The position numbers and the translations under genes are program-made. From Micromonosporaceae bacterium (GTDB lineage: Bacteria > Actinomycetota > Actinomycetes > Mycobacteriales > Micromonosporaceae): DNA of 38,501 bases. Under the pieces are notes generated by a model that saw only the letters and a program-made list of their open reading frames with translations, did no database searches and was not told the DNA's origin. The stretch is from contig SLSW01000145.1 of the NCBI GenBank assembly GCA_007130245.1, positions 1 to 38,501 of the forward strand. The letters are read 5' to 3'. This document shows positions 23,509 to 34,395 of this stretch, in pieces; within the stretch, counting starts at the first letter, position 1; the number at the start of each line of letters is the position of its first letter.

Positions 23509-24549
23509 AGAGGTGGCGGCTGCGGCGGCGAGGCGGTCGCCGACCTCGGCCGTCCGCACCGGCGCCCCCGGGGCGCGGGCCGCCAGCTCACCGGCGACCG
23601 CCGCCTCGACCCGCCGGGCGGCGTCAGCATGTCCGAGGTGCTCCAGCAGCATGGCCGCCGACAGCACCGCCGCCACCGGGTCGGCGATGCCCTGCCCCGC
23701 GATGTCCGGTGCCGAGCCGTGCACCGGCTCGAACATCGACGGCCAGATCCGCTCCGGGTTGATGTTGCCGCTGGCGGCCAGCCCGATGCCACCGGTCACC
23801 GCGGCGGCCAGGTCGGTGAGGATGTCGCCGAACAGGTTGTCGGTGACGACGACGTCGTACCGGCCCGGGTCGGTCACCAGGAACATCGCCGCGGCGTCGA
23901 CATGCTGGTAGGTGACGGCGATCTGCGGGTAACCGGCGGCGATCTCGTCGAAGGTGCGCTGCCACAGGTCGCCGGCGTGGGTGAGCACGTTGGTCTTGTG
24001 CACCATCGTCACCGCGCCCCGGCGGGCGGCCGCGCGCGCGAACGCGTGCCGGATCACCCGCTCCACACCGTGGCGGGTGTTGAGGCTCTCCTCTGTGGCG
24101 ACCTCGCCGGCGGTGCCGCGGCGCAGGCTGCCGCCGGCGCCGGCGTACAGCCCCTCGGTGCCCTCCCGGACCACCACCAGGTCGATGTCGCCCGGGCCCA
24201 CCCCCGCCAGCGCTCCGTCGGTGCCGGGCCACAGCCGCGCCGGGCGCAGGTTGACGTACTGGTCGAAGGCGAACCGCAGCCGCAGCAGCAGGCCGCGTTC
24301 CAGCACCCCCGGTGGCACCTCCGGGTGACCCACCGCTCCGAGCAGGATCGCGTCGTGGCCGGCCAACTCGGCCAGCACCGACTCGGGCAGCACCTCACCG
24401 GTGCGCAGGTAGCGTACGGCGCCGAGGTCGTAGCCGGTGGTCTGCCACCCCGGCAGCACCGCCTCGAGCACCTTGCGTGCCTGCGCGGTCACCTCGGGAC
24501 CGATCCCGTCACCGGCCAGCACCGCGATCCGCGGGTTCGTCGTGGTCAC
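23494..24549 (-). CDS. leuB: 3-isopropylmalate dehydrogenase
   Basis: A 351-aa LeuB that oxidatively decarboxylates 3-isopropylmalate, and also 3-methylmalate to 2-oxobutyrate in the citramalate route. Motifs: [61 protein letters not shown] (catalytic Lys), [22 protein letters not shown] (metal Asp residues) and [21 protein letters not shown] at 24549 has TAGCGT exactly 7 nt upstream (leaderless pattern); an in-frame ATG at 24612 is judged too far upstream. The last codons and the TAG lie within an interspersed palindromic repeat, so the C-terminal SSPSI was probably set by that element. Confidence 0.94.
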   Translation of the reverse strand: MTTTNPRIAVLAGDGIGPEVTAQARKVLEAVLPGWQTTGYDLGAVRYLRTGEVLPESVLAELAGHDAILLGAVGHPEVPPGVLERGLLLRLRFAFDQYVNLRPARLWPGTDGALAGVGPGDIDLVVVREGTEGLYAGAGGSLRRGTAGEVATEESLNTRHGVERVIRHAFARAAARRGAVTMVHKTNVLTHAGDLWQRTFDEIAAGYPQIAVTYQHVDAAAMFLVTDPGRYDVVVTDNLFGDILTDLAAAVTGGIGLAASGNINPERIWPSMFEPVHGSAPDIAGQGIADPVAAVLSAAMLLEHLGHADAARRVEAAVAGELAARAPGAPVRTAEVGDRLAAAAATSSPSI

Positions 24550-24658
24550 CGCGCCTACGCTAGGGCACCGTCCCAGTGACCGGCAGGGTGCTCCCACTTT
24601 CTGGTACGACATGCCGTCCCCGACCCGCGAGGACGGCGCGCGGGTGGCCCGCGACCGG

Positions 24659-24664
24659 TACTCT
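24659..24664 (+). promoter_or_regulatory. -10-like hexamer TACTCT for the DUF397 gene
   Basis: TACTCT is followed by 7 nt and then GTG at 24672, consistent with a leaderless transcript. Confidence 0.35.
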
Positions 24665-24671
24665 CACCGGC

Positions 24672-24908
24672 GTGAACGAGCAACGCGGGTCCATCACTCA
24701 TCCGTCCAAGGGCAGGTTCGACCTCAGCCGGGCGGTGTGGCGCAGCGCCGGCGACGACGACCGGGTCCAGGTGGCCTTCGTCGACGACCTGATCGGCATG
24801 CGGGACGGACAGGATCCCGACGGCCCGGTGCTGGTGTTCACCGAGGCGGAGTGGCATGCGTTCACCGCCGGTGCCCGTGCGGGCGAGTTCCACCTGCCGG
24901 GCAACTAG
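24672..24908 (+). CDS. DUF397 domain protein
   Basis: A 78-aa protein with the DUF397 pattern: WRSAGDDDRVQVAFVDDLIGMRDGQDPDGPVLVFTEAEWHAFTAG, that is, W(r/k)SS..., an IAVRDS-like strand (here IGMRDGQDP), then the WxAF motif. DUF397 proteins are very numerous in actinomycetes and are usually encoded beside an XRE-type regulator (WhiJ-type pairs). No such partner is adjacent here, so this is an orphan or a drifted member. It lies between the divergent leuB and the convergent serA. Confidence 0.82.
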   Translation: MNEQRGSITHPSKGRFDLSRAVWRSAGDDDRVQVAFVDDLIGMRDGQDPDGPVLVFTEAEWHAFTAGARAGEFHLPGN

Positions 24909-24933
24909 ACACCGCCCCGCGGCTGCGCCGTGG

Positions 24934-26532
24934 TCAGTCGTCGCGCAGGTCCACCGCACTGGAACTGGTGGCGCCGATCTCGTCGGCCGCCTCGTGCAGC
25001 AGCTCCGGCGGGGCGGGCGAGTCCACCGTGATGGTCATCAGGGCCTCCCCGCCAGCGGATCGGCGGGACACCTGCATGCCAGCGATGTTGACGCCGGCGC
25101 GGCCGAGGATGGTGCCGATGCGGCCCACCACCCCGGGGCGGTCGACGTACCGGAAGAACAGCAGGATCCCCTCAGCGTCGAGCTCCAGGTCGAAGCCGTC
25201 CACCTCGGTGAGCTTGAGCGTCTCGCGCAGCCCGGTGGTCCACAGGGTGCCGGAGACGCTGACCGTACGGCCGTCGGTCAGCGCCCCTCGGACCGTGACC
25301 AGGTTGTGGTGGTCCGGCGACTCGGTGAAGGTCGCCAGATCCACCTCGACGCCGCGGTCAGCGGCGATCAGCGGCGCGTTGACGTAGCTGACCTGCTCGT
25401 CGACGACCTCCGAGAACAGCCCCTTGGTCGCGGCCAGGCGCAGCACCGACACGTCGTTGGCCACGATCTCGCCGCGCACCTCGACGGTGACGCTGGCCGC
25501 GGCGCCGCCGGCCACGGCGGTGAACACCCGGCCCAGCTTCTCGGCCAGCGGCAGCAGCGGTCGCACGTCCTCGGCCACCAGCCCGCCGGCCTGCACGTTC
25601 ACCGCGTCGGCGACGAACTCGCCCTGTAGCGCCAGCTTCACGCTGCGCGCCACGGCCACGCCGGCCTTGTCCTGTGCCTCGTGGGTGGACGCGCCCAGGT
25701 GCGGGGTGGCGACCACGTTGTCGAACGCGAACAGCGGCGAGGAGGTGCACGGCTCCTTGGCGTAGACGTCGATGCCGGCGCCGGCGACCCTGCCCTCGGC
25801 CAACGCGTCGGCGAGCGCCTGCTCGTCGATGAGCCCGCCGCGGGCGGCGTTGACGATGCGGACACCCGGCTTGACCATCGCCAGCTCACGGGCACCGATC
25901 AATCCGACGGTCTCCGGGGTCTTGGTGGCGTGGATGGAGATGAAGTCCGACTCCCGCAGCAGCTCCTCCAGCCCGACCAGGCGCACCCCGAGCTGCGCGG
26001 CGCGGGCGGGCTGCACGTACGGGTCGTAGGCCAGCAGCCGGGTGCCGAAGGCGGCCATCCGCTGGGCGAACAGCACGCCGACCCGACCCATGCCGATCAC
26101 GCCTACGGTCTTTCCCGCCAGCTCCACACCGGTGTACTTGGCCCGCTTCCATTCGCCGGCCTTCAGCGACGCGGAGGCGGCCACGGTGTTGCGGGCCACC
26201 GAGAGCAGCAGCGCGGCGGCCTGTTCGGCGGTGGAGACGATGTTGGAGGTGGGCGCGTTGACGACCATGACGCCGCGCTCGGTGGCGGCGGGAACCTCCA
26301 CGTTATCCAGACCCACGCCCGCGCGCGCGATCACCTTCAACCGCGGGGCGGCGTCGATCGCGGCGGAGTCGATCTGGGTGGCCGAGCGCACGATCACCGC
26401 CTCGGCCTCGGCCAGCGCGGCGAACAGCGCCTGCCGATCGGTCCCGTCCACGTGCCGTACGTCGAAGTCCTGGGCCAGGACGTCGATAGCAGCGGGCGCG
26501 AGGTCCTCGGTGATCAGTACGACGGGAGTCAT
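24934..26532 (-). CDS. serA: D-3-phosphoglycerate dehydrogenase
   Basis: A 532-aa long-form SerA that oxidises 3-phosphoglycerate to 3-phosphohydroxypyruvate, the first step of serine synthesis. The NAD domain has GVIGMGRVGVLFAQRM near 147-162, NAARGGLIDEQAL (about 230-242) and HLGASTHEAQ with the catalytic His near 280. An allosteric substrate-binding (ASB) domain (about 315-450) and a C-terminal ACT domain (YVDRPGVVGRIGTILGRAGVNIAGMQVSRR, about 460-490) that binds serine follow, as in Mycobacterium. ATG at 26532 has GAGGAG upstream. Its substrate is also the acceptor of the mannosyl-3-phosphoglycerate synthase encoded next upstream. Confidence 0.95.
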   Translation of the reverse strand: MTPVVLITEDLAPAAIDVLAQDFDVRHVDGTDRQALFAALAEAEAVIVRSATQIDSAAIDAAPRLKVIARAGVGLDNVEVPAATERGVMVVNAPTSNIVSTAEQAAALLLSVARNTVAASASLKAGEWKRAKYTGVELAGKTVGVIGMGRVGVLFAQRMAAFGTRLLAYDPYVQPARAAQLGVRLVGLEELLRESDFISIHATKTPETVGLIGARELAMVKPGVRIVNAARGGLIDEQALADALAEGRVAGAGIDVYAKEPCTSSPLFAFDNVVATPHLGASTHEAQDKAGVAVARSVKLALQGEFVADAVNVQAGGLVAEDVRPLLPLAEKLGRVFTAVAGGAAASVTVEVRGEIVANDVSVLRLAATKGLFSEVVDEQVSYVNAPLIAADRGVEVDLATFTESPDHHNLVTVRGALTDGRTVSVSGTLWTTGLRETLKLTEVDGFDLELDAEGILLFFRYVDRPGVVGRIGTILGRAGVNIAGMQVSRRSAGGEALMTITVDSPAPPELLHEAADEIGATSSSAVDLRDD

Positions 26533-26733
26533 GATCTCCTCGTAGGTCGTTGACGAGTCAGCTGGATCTACCGATGGTATGGGCACGGCCGGCGTTTCGG
26601 GCCATCGGCCCGTGCGTGACAGTCCTCACCAGCGGCGTGCCGGCGTCTTCCTCGACCGTACTCCGGATCCACGGTTGGCCCGGGTGACCGATCCCACATC
26701 CCCGAAACGCCCGGCGGAGCTCGCCATGACGGC
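26533..26733. other. 201-bp gap between serA and mpgS
   Basis: No gene is convincing here. The sequence has a hairpin-forming stretch around 26584-26615 (GCACGGCCG near its left end, CGGCCCGTGC near its right end) that would lie in the serA 5' leader. Short open frames are present but show no recognisable protein. Confidence 0.4.
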
Positions 26734-27990
26734 TCATCTCCGGTGGCCGGCCGCCGCGCGGGTGCGGTGCAGCAGCGCCGGGGGCTCGGCGCGGCGGTCG
26801 TCACCGTCGAACTGGCGCAGGGTGTGGGCCTCGGTCAGCACCATGTCGCAGAGCCGGTCGAGCGCGAGCGTGCCGACCGGCGGATAGATCCGCTCCCGGG
26901 GTGGCTCCTCGCCGGCGGCCAGCCGCCCCTGGCCCGCGAGGTACTCCTGGATGTCCGCGCGCACCGACGGCAGGCACACCGCCGAGTGGTAGAGCACGTT
27001 CAGCGCCTGCAGGCGCATGTCCTGGACGTGGTGGTCACCTTTGTCGTCGTGGAAGTGCGGGTTGCGGGTCTCGATCTGGGCCACCGTCACCGACCGTTCC
27101 ATCACCTCCGGGTGCGGCGACTCGAGCACGCCGCCGAACTGCTCGAACAGGTCGAGGTACTCGAACGGTTCCACCGCATAACCACCGGCGAGACGCAGTT
27201 TCATACCCAGGTCGAGGCTGAAGGCGTGTTCGCCGGCGTTTCCGGTGGCGACCACGTCGGTGCCGAACCCGCAGTACTCGCCGATCAGCTGGTTGAGGAA
27301 CTGGTTGGTCAGCTCCGAGGCGCGGCCGCGGCGGCTGAAGAACAGCCTGCCGTCGCGCAGTTTCGGCTTGGAGTGCCAGGAGATCCGCACCATCGCGTAC
27401 TGGCTGTCGGCCAGGTGCAGCGCCGCCGCGTACGCCTTGCAGTACTCGTTGACCGCACCCGGAACGAAGTTGTCGGCGTCGATGTAGCCCAGGTGCCGGC
27501 GGCCGGTCAGCGACGCCAGTGCCAGCCCGACCAGCATCGCCTCGCCCTTGCCGGAACGCAGCAGCCCGGTCTCGTCGATCAGGTCGGCGGCTCCGGCCGC
27601 CTTCAGTGCCGCGGCCAGGCCCGGGTCGCGCTGGTGCACCGTGATCGCGGGGCGTTCGGCGAGTTGGCAGAACTGCTCCACCGTCTGCGCCTCGATCTCG
27701 TACCGGTCCACCGGCTGGCGAACGCTGTTGGACACCAGCACGATCAGGCAGCCGTGCGGGATCCCGGACAGGACCCCTTCGATCACGCGCCGGGTCTCGT
27801 TCATGCACGGCACGACGATGACCATGTCCTGCTGGATGTTCCGGATCGCCTCCGGGGAGACCTGCAGCGTGGTCCGGGCCGGACCGGCCGGCTCGTCCCC
27901 GTGGCCGCTGTCGAGCTCGATGACCCGCTGGAGCTCGTGGATACGGACGGCGCCGAAGCGCTCGGTGCGGTGCGGACGCTCCAAACGCAT
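26734..27990 (-). CDS. mpgS: Mannosyl-3-phosphoglycerate synthase (GT55-like)
   Basis: A 418-aa glycosyltransferase matching the MpgS family, which joins mannose from GDP-mannose to 3-phosphoglycerate. Collinear signatures: RTERFGAVRIHELQRVIELDSG at the start, MVIVVPCMNETRRVIEGVLSGIPHGCLIVLVSNS, VHQRDPGLAAALKAAG, GLLRSGKGEAMLVGL, the DxD-containing YIDADNFVPGAVNEYCKAYAAAL, VTGNAGEHA-like VATGNAGEHAFSLDLGMKLRLAGGY, EPFEYLDLFEQFGG, and ETRNPHFHDDKGDHHVQDM. The expected product is the phosphorylated precursor of mannosylglycerate, a compatible solute. The usual partner phosphatase MpgP is not in the window. ATG at 27990 starts RLERPHRTERF as in homologues. It sits between serA and ilvC, all on the minus strand. 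Confidence 0.88.
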   Translation of the reverse strand: MRLERPHRTERFGAVRIHELQRVIELDSGHGDEPAGPARTTLQVSPEAIRNIQQDMVIVVPCMNETRRVIEGVLSGIPHGCLIVLVSNSVRQPVDRYEIEAQTVEQFCQLAERPAITVHQRDPGLAAALKAAGAADLIDETGLLRSGKGEAMLVGLALASLTGRRHLGYIDADNFVPGAVNEYCKAYAAALHLADSQYAMVRISWHSKPKLRDGRLFFSRRGRASELTNQFLNQLIGEYCGFGTDVVATGNAGEHAFSLDLGMKLRLAGGYAVEPFEYLDLFEQFGGVLESPHPEVMERSVTVAQIETRNPHFHDDKGDHHVQDMRLQALNVLYHSAVCLPSVRADIQEYLAGQGRLAAGEEPPRERIYPPVGTLALDRLCDMVLTEAHTLRQFDGDDRRAEPPALLHRTRAAAGHRR

Positions 27991-28127
27991 TAGGCGACAG
28001 TACCGCCGGAAGAAGGGGTACTGGCAACATCCTTGCGGGGGCATATAAGCGATATTTACGAATCTAAGGCGGAAATCACCGTCAGTGGAATCGGACTATC
28101 AACGACGCATCCGTCTGTAATATCAGA
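27991..28127. other. AT-richer gap between mpgS and ilvC
   Basis: This 137-bp stretch is the most AT-rich part of the window, especially 28041-28130 (runs such as ATATAAGCGATATTTACG). It lies downstream of ilvC and upstream of mpgS, so it probably holds the mpgS promoter: TTGCCA and TACTGT occur upstream of the ATG but with a long 19-bp spacing. No terminator hairpin for ilvC was seen. The composition may mark foreign DNA or a regulatory region. Confidence 0.4.
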
Positions 28128-29719
<1,592 letters not shown>

Positions 29720-29729
29720 GGCGCTCCCC

Positions 29730-31586
29730 TCACGCATCGTCGTCGTCGAAGATCGGGCGCACGCCCCGGGCGGACATGATCTCGTCGTTGCCGGTGCCGG
29801 CGGCCACCATCGGCCACACCATCGCGTCGCGGCCGACCACGAAGTCGACCACCACCGGCGCGTCGTTCACGGCCATCGCCGCGGCGATGGTGGCGTCGAC
29901 ATCCTCGGCGGACTCGCAGCGCAGCCCCACGCAGCCCAGCGCCTCAGCGAGCTTGACGAAGTCGGGCACGCGCTGCTTGTGGGTGCCCAGGTCGGTGTTG
30001 GAGTAGCGCTCGGCGTAGAACAGCGTCTGCCACTGCCGCACCATGCCCAGGCTGCCGTTGTTGATGACCGCCACCTTGATGGGGATGCCATCCAGCGCGC
30101 AGGTGGCCAGCTCCTGGTTGGTCATCTGGAAGCACCCGTCGCCGTCGATGGCCCACACGGACGCGTCCGGACGGGCCACTTTGGCGCCCATCGCCGCCGG
30201 CACCGCGTAGCCCATCGTGCCCAGGCCGCCGGAGTTCAGCCAGGTGCCGGGCTGCTCGTACGAGATGAACTGGCTGGCCCACATCTGGTGCTGCCCCACG
30301 CCCGCGACGTAGATCCCGGACGGACCCACGATCTCTCCCAGCCGCTTGATCACGTGCTGCGGTGCCAGCGTGCCGTCGGCGTGCTCCTCCCAGCCCAGCG
30401 GGTAGCGCTCCCGCAGGTCGTCGAGGTACGCCCACCACGCGCTCAGGTCGGTGCGGCGTCCGGCCGCGTGTTCGGCCTCGACGGCGGCGATCAGCTCATC
30501 GATGACGTGCCGGGCGTCGCCGACGATCGGCACGTCAGCGTGCCGGTTCTTGCCGATCTCGGCCGGGTCGATGTCGGCGTGCACCACCATCGCGCCGGGC
30601 GCGAACGAGTCCAGCCGGCCGGTGACCCGGTCGTCGAACCGCGCCCCGAGCGCCACGATCAGGTCGGCCTTCTGCAGCCCGGACACCGCCGTCACCGTGC
30701 CGTGCATGCCGGGCATGCCCAGGTGCTGCCGGTGCGAGTCGGGGAACGCCCCGCGGGCCATCAGGGTGGTGGTCACCGGCGCCCCGGTCAGCTCGGCCAG
30801 CCGGCGCAGCCCTTCGGTCGCGCCGGCCTTGAGCACACCACCGCCGACGTACAGGATCGGGCGGGCGGCGCTGGTCAGCAGCCGCGCGGCCGCGGCGATC
30901 TGCTTGCCGTGGGGGTGCAGCGTGGGCCGGTAGCCGGCCAGGTCCATCACCGGCGGCCAGGCGAAGGTGGTCGCCGCCTGCAGCACGTCCTTCGGGATGT
31001 CCACCAGCACCGGACCGGGCCGGCCGGTGGACGCCAGGTGGAACGCCTCGGCGAGCACCCGTGGGATCTCGCCGGGCGTCTGCACCAGGTAGTTGTGTTT
31101 GGTGATCGGCAGGGTGATGCCGCCGATGTCGGCTTCCTGGAACGCGTCGCTGCCGATCGCGCCGCTCGGGACCTGCCCGGTGATGGCGACCACCGGCACC
31201 GAGTCCATGTACGCGTCGGTCAGCGGGGTGACGAGGTTGGTGGCGCCCGGCCCCGAGGTGGCGATGCACACCCCGACCCGTCCGGTCGCCTGCGCGTACC
31301 CGGTAGCGGCGTGCCCGGCGCCCTGCTCGTGGCGCACCAGCACGTGCCGCACCGAGGAGTCCATCAGCGGGTCGTAGGCGGGCAGGATCGCGCCGCCGGG
31401 GATGCCGAAGGCCACCTCTACCCCGAGCGCCTCCAGTGACTTCACCAGCGAGACCGATCCGGTCACGGGTGTCTGCGGGCTGGCCGGGGCACCGCCCCGG
31501 GGTCCGCCCGGACCCGGTGCCACCGGGTCCGCCGACGCGCGTTTCGCCGCCCGCTGCGCCAGCAGCTGCGGGGTGGGTCTCGCCAT
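29730..31586 (-). CDS. ilvB: Acetolactate synthase large subunit
   Basis: A 618-aa thiamine diphosphate enzyme that forms acetolactate or acetohydroxybutyrate, the first common step of Val/Leu/Ile synthesis. After a 40-residue Ala/Pro-rich N-terminal extension, [17 protein letters not shown] and the catalytic Glu in [17 protein letters not shown] (about 80-96) are seen, then [40 protein letters not shown], and the ThDP motif [17 protein letters not shown] ... [14 protein letters not shown] (about 465-505), whose Trp is the usual herbicide-contact residue. ATG at 31586 has AAGGCGGA upstream. A leader with terminator precedes it. ThiL, also in this window, makes its cofactor. Confidence 0.97.
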   Translation of the reverse strand: MARPTPQLLAQRAAKRASADPVAPGPGGPRGGAPASPQTPVTGSVSLVKSLEALGVEVAFGIPGGAILPAYDPLMDSSVRHVLVRHEQGAGHAATGYAQATGRVGVCIATSGPGATNLVTPLTDAYMDSVPVVAITGQVPSGAIGSDAFQEADIGGITLPITKHNYLVQTPGEIPRVLAEAFHLASTGRPGPVLVDIPKDVLQAATTFAWPPVMDLAGYRPTLHPHGKQIAAAARLLTSAARPILYVGGGVLKAGATEGLRRLAELTGAPVTTTLMARGAFPDSHRQHLGMPGMHGTVTAVSGLQKADLIVALGARFDDRVTGRLDSFAPGAMVVHADIDPAEIGKNRHADVPIVGDARHVIDELIAAVEAEHAAGRRTDLSAWWAYLDDLRERYPLGWEEHADGTLAPQHVIKRLGEIVGPSGIYVAGVGQHQMWASQFISYEQPGTWLNSGGLGTMGYAVPAAMGAKVARPDASVWAIDGDGCFQMTNQELATCALDGIPIKVAVINNGSLGMVRQWQTLFYAERYSNTDLGTHKQRVPDFVKLAEALGCVGLRCESAEDVDATIAAAMAVNDAPVVVDFVVGRDAMVWPMVAAGTGNDEIMSARGVRPIFDDDDA

Positions 31587-31654
31587 CTCGTTCCGCCTTC
31601 TCGCCTGAGCTCGCACCGAGCCGTCGACTGACATCCGGACTACATCCGACCAGC

Positions 31655-31688
31655 AAAAAGGCCCTCGTGCGGACGTCGCACGGGGCCT
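31655..31688 (-). terminator. Attenuator terminator in the ilvB leader
   Basis: On the minus strand AGGCCCCGTGCG (31688-31677) pairs with CGCACGAGGGCCT (31671-31659), with one bulged A, and TTTTT (31659-31655) follows. It lies 68 bp before the ilvB ATG and downstream of a short peptide frame, which fits transcription attenuation. Confidence 0.8.
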
Positions 31689-31714
31689 GCGCACTCTCGG
31701 GTGGGAGAGTGCGC
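31689..31714 (-). promoter_or_regulatory. Pause/anti-termination hairpin of the ilvB leader
   Basis: GCGCACTCTC (31689-31698) and GAGAGTGCGC (31705-31714) form a perfect 10-bp stem with a 6-nt loop. It starts directly after the leader-peptide stop and directly abuts the terminator, so it is a candidate 1:2 hairpin of an attenuator; alternative pairing with the terminator arm was not worked out. Confidence 0.6.
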
Positions 31715-31747
31715 TCAGGTAAGTACTCGCGATGACCAGTACGTCAC
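31715..31747 (-). CDS. Putative ilvB leader peptide
   Basis: GTG at 31747 to TGA encodes [10 protein letters not shown] (10 residues), with Val-Leu codons just before the end. It is 7 nt from a good -10 (CATAGT), so it would be translated from a leaderless transcript, and it is followed at once by two hairpins, the second with a U-tract. Actinobacterial ilvB leaders of this kind are known; this peptide itself is inferred. Confidence 0.6.
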   Translation of the reverse strand: MTYWSSRVLT

Positions 31748-31754
31748 GGCGCCC

Positions 31755-31783
31755 ACTATGCCCGATCTCAGTTCCTGAGTCAA
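31755..31783 (-). promoter_or_regulatory. ilvBNC promoter
   Basis: On the minus strand TTGACT (31783-31778), a 17-bp spacer and CATAGT (31760-31755) form the best housekeeping-type promoter in the window. The -10 is 7 nt upstream of the leader-peptide GTG. Confidence 0.7.
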
Positions 31784-31847
31784 CATCTCCCACATACTGG
31801 TATGCCGGTGACGGATCCGGATCGCGCACCGTGCCAGACTGGGCGAC

Positions 31848-33695
31848 ATGCCCGAACTGCGTTCCCGGACCTCCACGCACGGCCGCACCATGGCCGGCGC
31901 CCGCGCGCTGTGGCGGGCCACCGGCATGACCGACGACGACTTCGGTAAGCCGATCGTGGCGATCGCCAACAGCTACACCCAGTTCGTGCCCGGGCACGTC
32001 CACCTCAAGGATCTCGGCGGCCTGGTAGCCGAGGCGGTGGCCGACGCCGGCGGGGTGGGCCGGGAGTTCTCCACCATCGCCGTCGACGACGGTATCGCCA
32101 TGGGCCACGGCGGGATGCTCTACTCGCTGCCCAGCCGGGAGCTGATCGCCGACGCGGTGGAGTACATGGTCAACGCCCACTGCGCCGACGCCCTGGTGTG
32201 CGTCTCCAACTGCGACAAGATCACGCCGGGGATGCTGCTGGCCGCGCTGCGGCTGAACATCCCGACCGTGTTCGTCTCCGGCGGGCCGATGGAGGCCGGC
32301 AAGGTCACCGCGGCCGACCTCGCCGGCCCGGCCCGGGCGGTGGATCTGATCGACGCGATGACCGCCGCCTCCGACGAGTCGGTCGACGACGCGGCGCTGG
32401 AGAACATCGAGCGGTCCGCTTGCCCCACCTGCGGCTCCTGCTCGGGCATGTTCACCGCCAACTCGATGAACTGCCTCACCGAGGCGATCGGGCTGGCGCT
32501 GCCGGGCAACGGTTCGGTGCTGGCCACCCACGCCGCGCGCCGGGAGCTGTTCACCCGCGCCGGCGCGCTGGTGGTCGAGCTGGCGAAGCGGTGGTACGAG
32601 GGCGACGACGCCGACGTGCTGCCGCGCGCGGTGGCGTCGCGGGCGGCGTTCGCCAACGCGGTGGCGCTGGACGTGGCCATGGGCGGGTCCACGAACACGG
32701 TGCTGCACCTGCTGGCGGCCGCCCGCGAGGCGGAGCTGGACTTCACGGTGGCCGACATCGACGCGATCTCGCGCCGGGTGCCATGCCTGGCGAAGGTGGC
32801 GCCGTCGTCGAGCTACCACATGGAGGACGTGCACCGCGCCGGCGGCATCCCGGCCATCCTCGGCGAACTGGACCGGGCCGGGTTGCTGCGCCGCGACGTG
32901 CACGCGGTGCACGCGCCGTCGCTGTCGCAGTGGCTGGCCGACTGGGACATCCGCGGCGGCAGCGTCCGGCCGGAGGCGATGGAGCTGTTCCACGCCGCAC
33001 CCGGCGGGGTGCGCACCACGCAGCCGTTCTCCACCACCAACCGGTGGGCCAGTCTGGATACTGACGCGACCGGCGGGTGCGTTCGCGATGCGGCGCACGC
33101 CTACAGCGCCGACGGCGGCCTGGCCATCCTGTACGGCAACCTGGCGCCGGACGGCTGCGTGGTCAAGACCGCCGGGGTGCCGGAATCCTGCCTGACGTTC
33201 CGGGGGCCGGCCAAGGTGTACGAGTCGCAGGAGGACGCGGTGGCCGCGATCCTCGCCCGCGAGGTGGTCGCCGGCGACGTGGTGGTGATCCGGTACGAGG
33301 GCCCGAAGGGCGGCCCGGGGATGCAGGAGATGCTCTACCCCACCTCGTTCCTGAAGGGACGCGGGCTGGGTCAGGCGTGCGCGCTGGTCACCGACGGGCG
33401 GTTCTCCGGCGGCACGTCGGGCCTGTCGATCGGGCACGTCTCGCCGGAGGCGGCCGGCGGCGGGCTGATCGCGCTGGTGGCAGACGGTGACCCGATCGCG
33501 GTCGACATCCCGGCGCGGTCGATCAGCCTGGAGGTGCCCGAGGAGCAGCTCGCGGCCCGGCGGGTGGCGCAGGACAAGCGCGACCGCCCGTACACCCCGG
33601 TCGACCGGCAGCGCCCGGTGTCGGCGGCGCTGCGGGCGTACGCCTCGATGGCCACCTCCGCCAGTGACGGCGCCTACCGCCACGTCCCCGACTGA
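31848..33695 (+). CDS. ilvD: Dihydroxy-acid dehydratase
   Basis: A 615-aa IlvD that dehydrates dihydroxy acids in Val, Ile and (indirectly) Leu synthesis. Fe-S and Mg2+ site motifs: [49 protein letters not shown] (Cys ligand, about 123), the [19 protein letters not shown] block (about 190-208), [36 protein letters not shown] and [21 protein letters not shown]. Length is normal for the family. ATG at 31848 has CAGACT exactly 7 nt upstream and no Shine-Dalgarno, so it is probably leaderless. It is divergent from ilvBNC, with about 65 bp between the two start regions. Confidence 0.96.
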   Translation: MPELRSRTSTHGRTMAGARALWRATGMTDDDFGKPIVAIANSYTQFVPGHVHLKDLGGLVAEAVADAGGVGREFSTIAVDDGIAMGHGGMLYSLPSRELIADAVEYMVNAHCADALVCVSNCDKITPGMLLAALRLNIPTVFVSGGPMEAGKVTAADLAGPARAVDLIDAMTAASDESVDDAALENIERSACPTCGSCSGMFTANSMNCLTEAIGLALPGNGSVLATHAARRELFTRAGALVVELAKRWYEGDDADVLPRAVASRAAFANAVALDVAMGGSTNTVLHLLAAAREAELDFTVADIDAISRRVPCLAKVAPSSSYHMEDVHRAGGIPAILGELDRAGLLRRDVHAVHAPSLSQWLADWDIRGGSVRPEAMELFHAAPGGVRTTQPFSTTNRWASLDTDATGGCVRDAAHAYSADGGLAILYGNLAPDGCVVKTAGVPESCLTFRGPAKVYESQEDAVAAILAREVVAGDVVVIRYEGPKGGPGMQEMLYPTSFLKGRGLGQACALVTDGRFSGGTSGLSIGHVSPEAAGGGLIALVADGDPIAVDIPARSISLEVPEEQLAARRVAQDKRDRPYTPVDRQRPVSAALRAYASMATSASDGAYRHVPD

Positions 33696-33717
33696 CCCAC
33701 GATGGTCCAATGGGGCC

Positions 33718-34353
33718 ATGATCGAGGAGCGCCTGGCCGGCGGGAACGAGAGCGGAGCAGTGCGCGTGGGTGACACCGTGCGCCGGCCCGCCGGCCCGTG
33801 GACGCGGTCCGTGCACGCGCTGCTCCGGCACCTGGAAGCCGTCGGCTTCGACGGGGCGCCGCGCCCGCGCGGCTTCGACGAGCACGGCCGCGAGGTGCTC
33901 ACCTTCCTGCCCGGTGACACCGTCGGAACCGCCCGGCCGTGGCCGGCGTGGGTGCACAGTGATGAGGCGCCCTACAACGCCGCCTGGGCCGACGGGCGCC
34001 TGGTCGGCTTCTTCGACTGGGACCTCGCCGCCCCGGTCACCCGCGAGTGGGACATGGCCTTCACCGCGTTCGGCTGGGTCCCGTTGCACGCCCGTCACGT
34101 GGTGGCCGAGGAGGGCTTCGCCGCGTTCGCCGACCGGCCCCGCCGGTTACGCCTGTTCCTGGAGACCTACCGCTGGGACGGCCGGCTCGACGACTTCGTC
34201 GCGATCGTCCGCGAGCGGGTGAGCGCCTCGGTGGAAGGTATCCGGCGGAACGCGGCGGCCGGCGACCCGGCGTACCAGAGGATGATCGAACGCGGCAACG
34301 ATGCGGACCTGGCGACGGCCGTCGCCGAACTTGCTGATTTTCCAGCCGTGTGA
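33718..34353 (+). CDS. Aminoglycoside-phosphotransferase-like protein, internally shortened
   Basis: A 211-aa protein of the APH phosphotransferase family. The N-lobe part ([23 protein letters not shown], then [11 protein letters not shown]) and the C-lobe part ([32 protein letters not shown], then [10 protein letters not shown]) are recognisable and well conserved. In homologues as I remember them about 45 residues separate PWPAWVHSD from the catalytic HND...YN loop; here [13 protein letters not shown] joins them, apparently an in-frame deletion that leaves a hybrid HxDxxxxN motif. The kinase may be inactive. ATG at 33718 follows the ilvD stop by 22 bp. A substrate cannot be named. Confidence 0.75.
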   Translation: MIEERLAGGNESGAVRVGDTVRRPAGPWTRSVHALLRHLEAVGFDGAPRPRGFDEHGREVLTFLPGDTVGTARPWPAWVHSDEAPYNAAWADGRLVGFFDWDLAAPVTREWDMAFTAFGWVPLHARHVVAEEGFAAFADRPRRLRLFLETYRWDGRLDDFVAIVRERVSASVEGIRRNAAAGDPAYQRMIERGNDADLATAVAELADFPAV

Positions 34354-34395
34354 GCGCCCGACAGCGATGGCGCGTCCCGAGTTACCCGCCGCGCC

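Noticed and set aside
29730-33920. A 1396-codon open frame on the minus strand running across ilvD and ilvB
   Set aside because: Only the last 618 codons encode a recognisable protein (IlvB). The rest is antisense to ilvD, and a promoter, leader and terminator lie within it. Long antisense frames are common in GC-rich DNA.
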